From the NCBI GenBank assembly GCA_023231475.1, contig JALJEE010001762.1, forward strand, positions 1-20,395: a stretch of 20,395 nt of DNA. Reading direction: 5' to 3'. Positions 18,549 to 20,395 of the stretch are shown piece after piece. Under the pieces are notes generated by a model. It was not told where the DNA came from, ran no database searches, and saw nothing but the letters and a program-made list of their open reading frames with translations. The position numbers and the translations under genes are program-made. This DNA comes from Seison nebaliae (taxonomy: Eukaryota; Rotifera; Pararotatoria; Seisonacea; Seisonidae). The stretch's first letter is position 1. Every line of letters begins with the position of its first letter.

Positions 18549-19149
18549 GGACAGATCGCAACCCTATATAAAAATTTTGTAGCGGACCGTTCTCAACCTT
18601 TTATTAATTTAGTTCATAGTTCATAAATCGTTCATATTGCGATAATTCTCGTTAGACGATAAGAAATATCAACATATGAATGATATATGAATTAACTTAT
18701 AAAGTTTATAAGAGAATATTAATACAGTTATATAATTATTGTAAGACACTTACTAGGGATATAATGTGGCTGAGATGACATTTAAAAAGCAAACTAAGTA
18801 TAGAACTGTCCTGATTATGAGTTAATAACAGTCCTCAGAAGGATTTTTATGTACGGCTATTATTTTTCCAGTTCAATTTTCATTATCTTTGGAGGTTTAG
18901 AACTGTCCTTTTTCTCTCAAAAGGTTGAGAAGTGTCCGAAAATAGAAAAAGCAGGCTGAGAATTGTCCGAAATTGAGAAAAAAAGGTTGAGAACTGTCCG
19001 AAAACTTAATAGAAGGTTGAGAACTGTCCGAAAAATTAATAAAAGGTTGAGAACTACCCGGAAGTATAAAAAACTAGGTTGAGAACTGTCGGATTTTTGG
19101 GTTGAGAACTGTCCGCTGCAAAATTTTTATATAGGGTTACGATCTGTCC
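18549..19149. mobile_element. Non-autonomous DNA transposon (MITE-like) with 50-bp terminal inverted repeats
   Basis: The 50 bases at 18549-18598 match the reverse complement of 19100-19149 with three mismatches (94%). The outer ends are ggacagatcg and cgatctgtcc; the arms share accctatataaaaatttt and end inward in the ttctcaacc/ggttgagaa motif. There is no coding capacity in the 501 bp between them. The high arm identity suggests fairly recent activity. No clear target-site duplication is visible, so the true termini may extend a little further, and the superfamily is not assigned. Confidence 0.8.
18894..19115. repeat. About 30-bp tandem array inside the MITE-like element
   Basis: The motif ggttgagaactgtccg recurs with small changes at about 18894, 18923, 18953, 18985, 19015, 19045, 19077 and 19100, mostly 29-32 bp apart and separated by A-rich spacers. 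The last copy is the inner end of the right inverted repeat; the left arm has a single copy in reverse orientation. Confidence 0.9.
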
Positions 19150-19156
19150 CCCAATC

Positions 19157-19260
19157 GGCTAACTTATTTCTTTTTGCTTAAAAGTGGGTTAACTCCATTC
19201 TTTTTAGCAAGGTTAACTTCTTCCTTTTTTGATAAGAATGGGTTAACTTAAACTTAACTT
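19157..19260. repeat. Degenerate ggttaac repeats
   Basis: ggctaac or ggttaac occurs at 19157, 19187, 19211 and 19241 (spacing 30, 24, 30), each followed by a T-rich stretch and then an A/G-rich stretch. It directly abuts the MITE-like element. Confidence 0.6.
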
Positions 19261-19398
19261 AAGAATCTTAAAGGTTCACTCCTTTCACCAATTCTATTCT
19301 TCAACCAAAGAATGTTCAGAACGTCACTTTAGAACATTTCGAATATTTAAACATTTCAAAATAGAGTTAAAATAACAGCAAGCATATTTTTGAATTCG

Positions 19399-19707
19399 TC
19401 ATCCTCTTACCAGATTCATTGATTTGTTACATTTCGCTGGATTCATCATCATTGCGTAAGCATTGTCAACCTTCCATCTGATCAATTCGTTGATGAAGAA
19501 CGTTACTCCTCGGTTCGATGCTATGGGTAATTGGGTCATCTTTCTGATGATTGTGTTGTTTGTTTTGTCCAAATTGTTAGCGTTATACTTAGCGTTACGC
19601 TACCTATTACTACCATAAAGATCGTCGGCTTTGTATATTAGTTCTGTTCCTGTCACACAACTTTCATGTGATATTTTTGCGTTTTGTAACTGTTGATAGT
19701 TGCGATA
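19399..19707 (-). pseudogene. Possible degraded coding remnant, identity unknown
   Basis: About 100 codons on the minus strand read as plausible protein, broken about once, in DNA where such long runs are unexpected. The stretch includes IIRKMTQLPIASNRGVTFFI and is followed by a Met-rich stretch. It is not assigned to any host gene or element family. Multi-exon host coding or chance are alternatives. Confidence 0.3.
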
Positions 19708-20039
19708 TTATTGTTGTTACTCTATGATTGGGTTATCGTTCCATTTATATTCATATGTAATATTCGTTATTACTTTAAATTTATTGTTCACTAAATTTTT
19801 AGATTGTTAATGTTTGTTAGACCGTTGGAAGTTATCCGCAACGTTTCCTTCTCATAACGATTTATGAAAAAAAGGAAGCTATTCTCGATTCTTTTCTTTT
19901 CCATTTCCGAACCTTTTTCTCTTTATTTCCAGATATTGGTATAATAAAAAAATCGTGGATAATTTAATAATTACTCAAATTCTTCTACAGCATTCTTCAC
20001 CTAACTATATTTTCCATTTATTCTGCTTTTATTTTCGTT
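19708..20039. other. AT-rich stretch, nothing recognised
   Basis: No exon, RNA gene or clear repeat was seen. Confidence 0.5.
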
Positions 20040-20395
20040 ACAAATTTGATTTCACTTTGTCAATGCATTCTATGTTTTGTTTGGACATTCAAACTTCGAT
20101 TATCGATCGATTAATGAAATTGTATTGATGATGGTTATGTTTAACAGAATTTTTAACGATATTCATTGCAATACACATGAAACGAAAATACTTTCAGTTT
20201 CAGTGAAAATTTGATTTGAATTAACTCATTTAAACGGATTTCATGTTTTGTTTGAATATTCAAAATAATCGATTATTGATCGAGTTAACAAATAATAAAT
20301 ATTATTCTTGATAGCTAAATTTAATTGAATGTTTGACGATATTCATTCTTACATTGAATCAAAACTCACAATTATAAGTATATGAGTTCATAGAA
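20040..20395. repeat. About 171-180-bp degenerate tandem duplication, running to the window edge
   Basis: Two copies share, in order, aaatttgattt, atgttttgttt (20072 and 20243), attcaaa, tcgattat, gatcga and acgatattcatt (about 20157 and 20335). Many small differences separate them, and a further copy may lie beyond the window. Confidence 0.6.

Noticed and set aside
1-20395. CRISPR arrays, rRNA, bacterial operon signals
   Set aside because: No direct-repeat/spacer pattern with unique spacers and no rRNA-like sequence; the window is clearly animal nuclear DNA.

Overview
This is a nuclear segment from an animal with a compact, AT-rich genome. Introns that can be fixed by homology are mostly 47-77 bp, and the genes are typical animal ones: an aminergic-type seven-transmembrane receptor, a forkhead factor, the polymerase subunit RPB6, the chaperonin subunit CCT7, a probable peptide-hormone precursor and a Lifeguard/TMBIM protein. 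The phylum cannot be settled from the sequence. All gene models below were assembled by eye from conserved protein motifs and splice sites.

Layout. 1-2387: no gene; a 15-16-bp minisatellite (131-270), an imperfect palindrome (1203-1515) and a 29-bp minisatellite (1724-1926). 2388-3617 (-): intronless rhodopsin-class receptor. 4014-6077 (-): four-exon gene for a 449-residue protein I do not recognise. 6078-8213: mostly non-coding, with an RFX-type X-box (6989-7001), a GT microsatellite and a possible last exon on the + strand (7965-8138). 8214-9142 (-): three-exon divergent forkhead gene, divergent from 9521-9985 (+) RPB6. RPB6 is convergent with 10207-12326 (-) CCT7. 12327-14917: 2.6 kb with no firm gene. 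14918-15476 (+): two-exon secreted repeat protein, convergent with 15944-17034 (-), a seven-exon TMBIM/Lifeguard gene. 17035-20395: repeat-rich, including a 601-bp element with 50-bp terminal inverted repeats.

The genes do not form an obvious pathway; RPB6 and CCT7 are housekeeping, while the receptor, forkhead factor and peptide precursor are regulatory. The strongest leads are: (1) the repeat protein, whose 15 octapeptides, each opening with a KK pair, look like an undescribed multi-copy neuropeptide precursor; (2) a receptor that keeps the amine-binding Asp but has lost most canonical activation motifs; (3) a forkhead domain with an altered DNA-recognition helix; and (4) an unusual 5' splice-site preference, with T at intron position +3 in 12 of 14 inferred introns.
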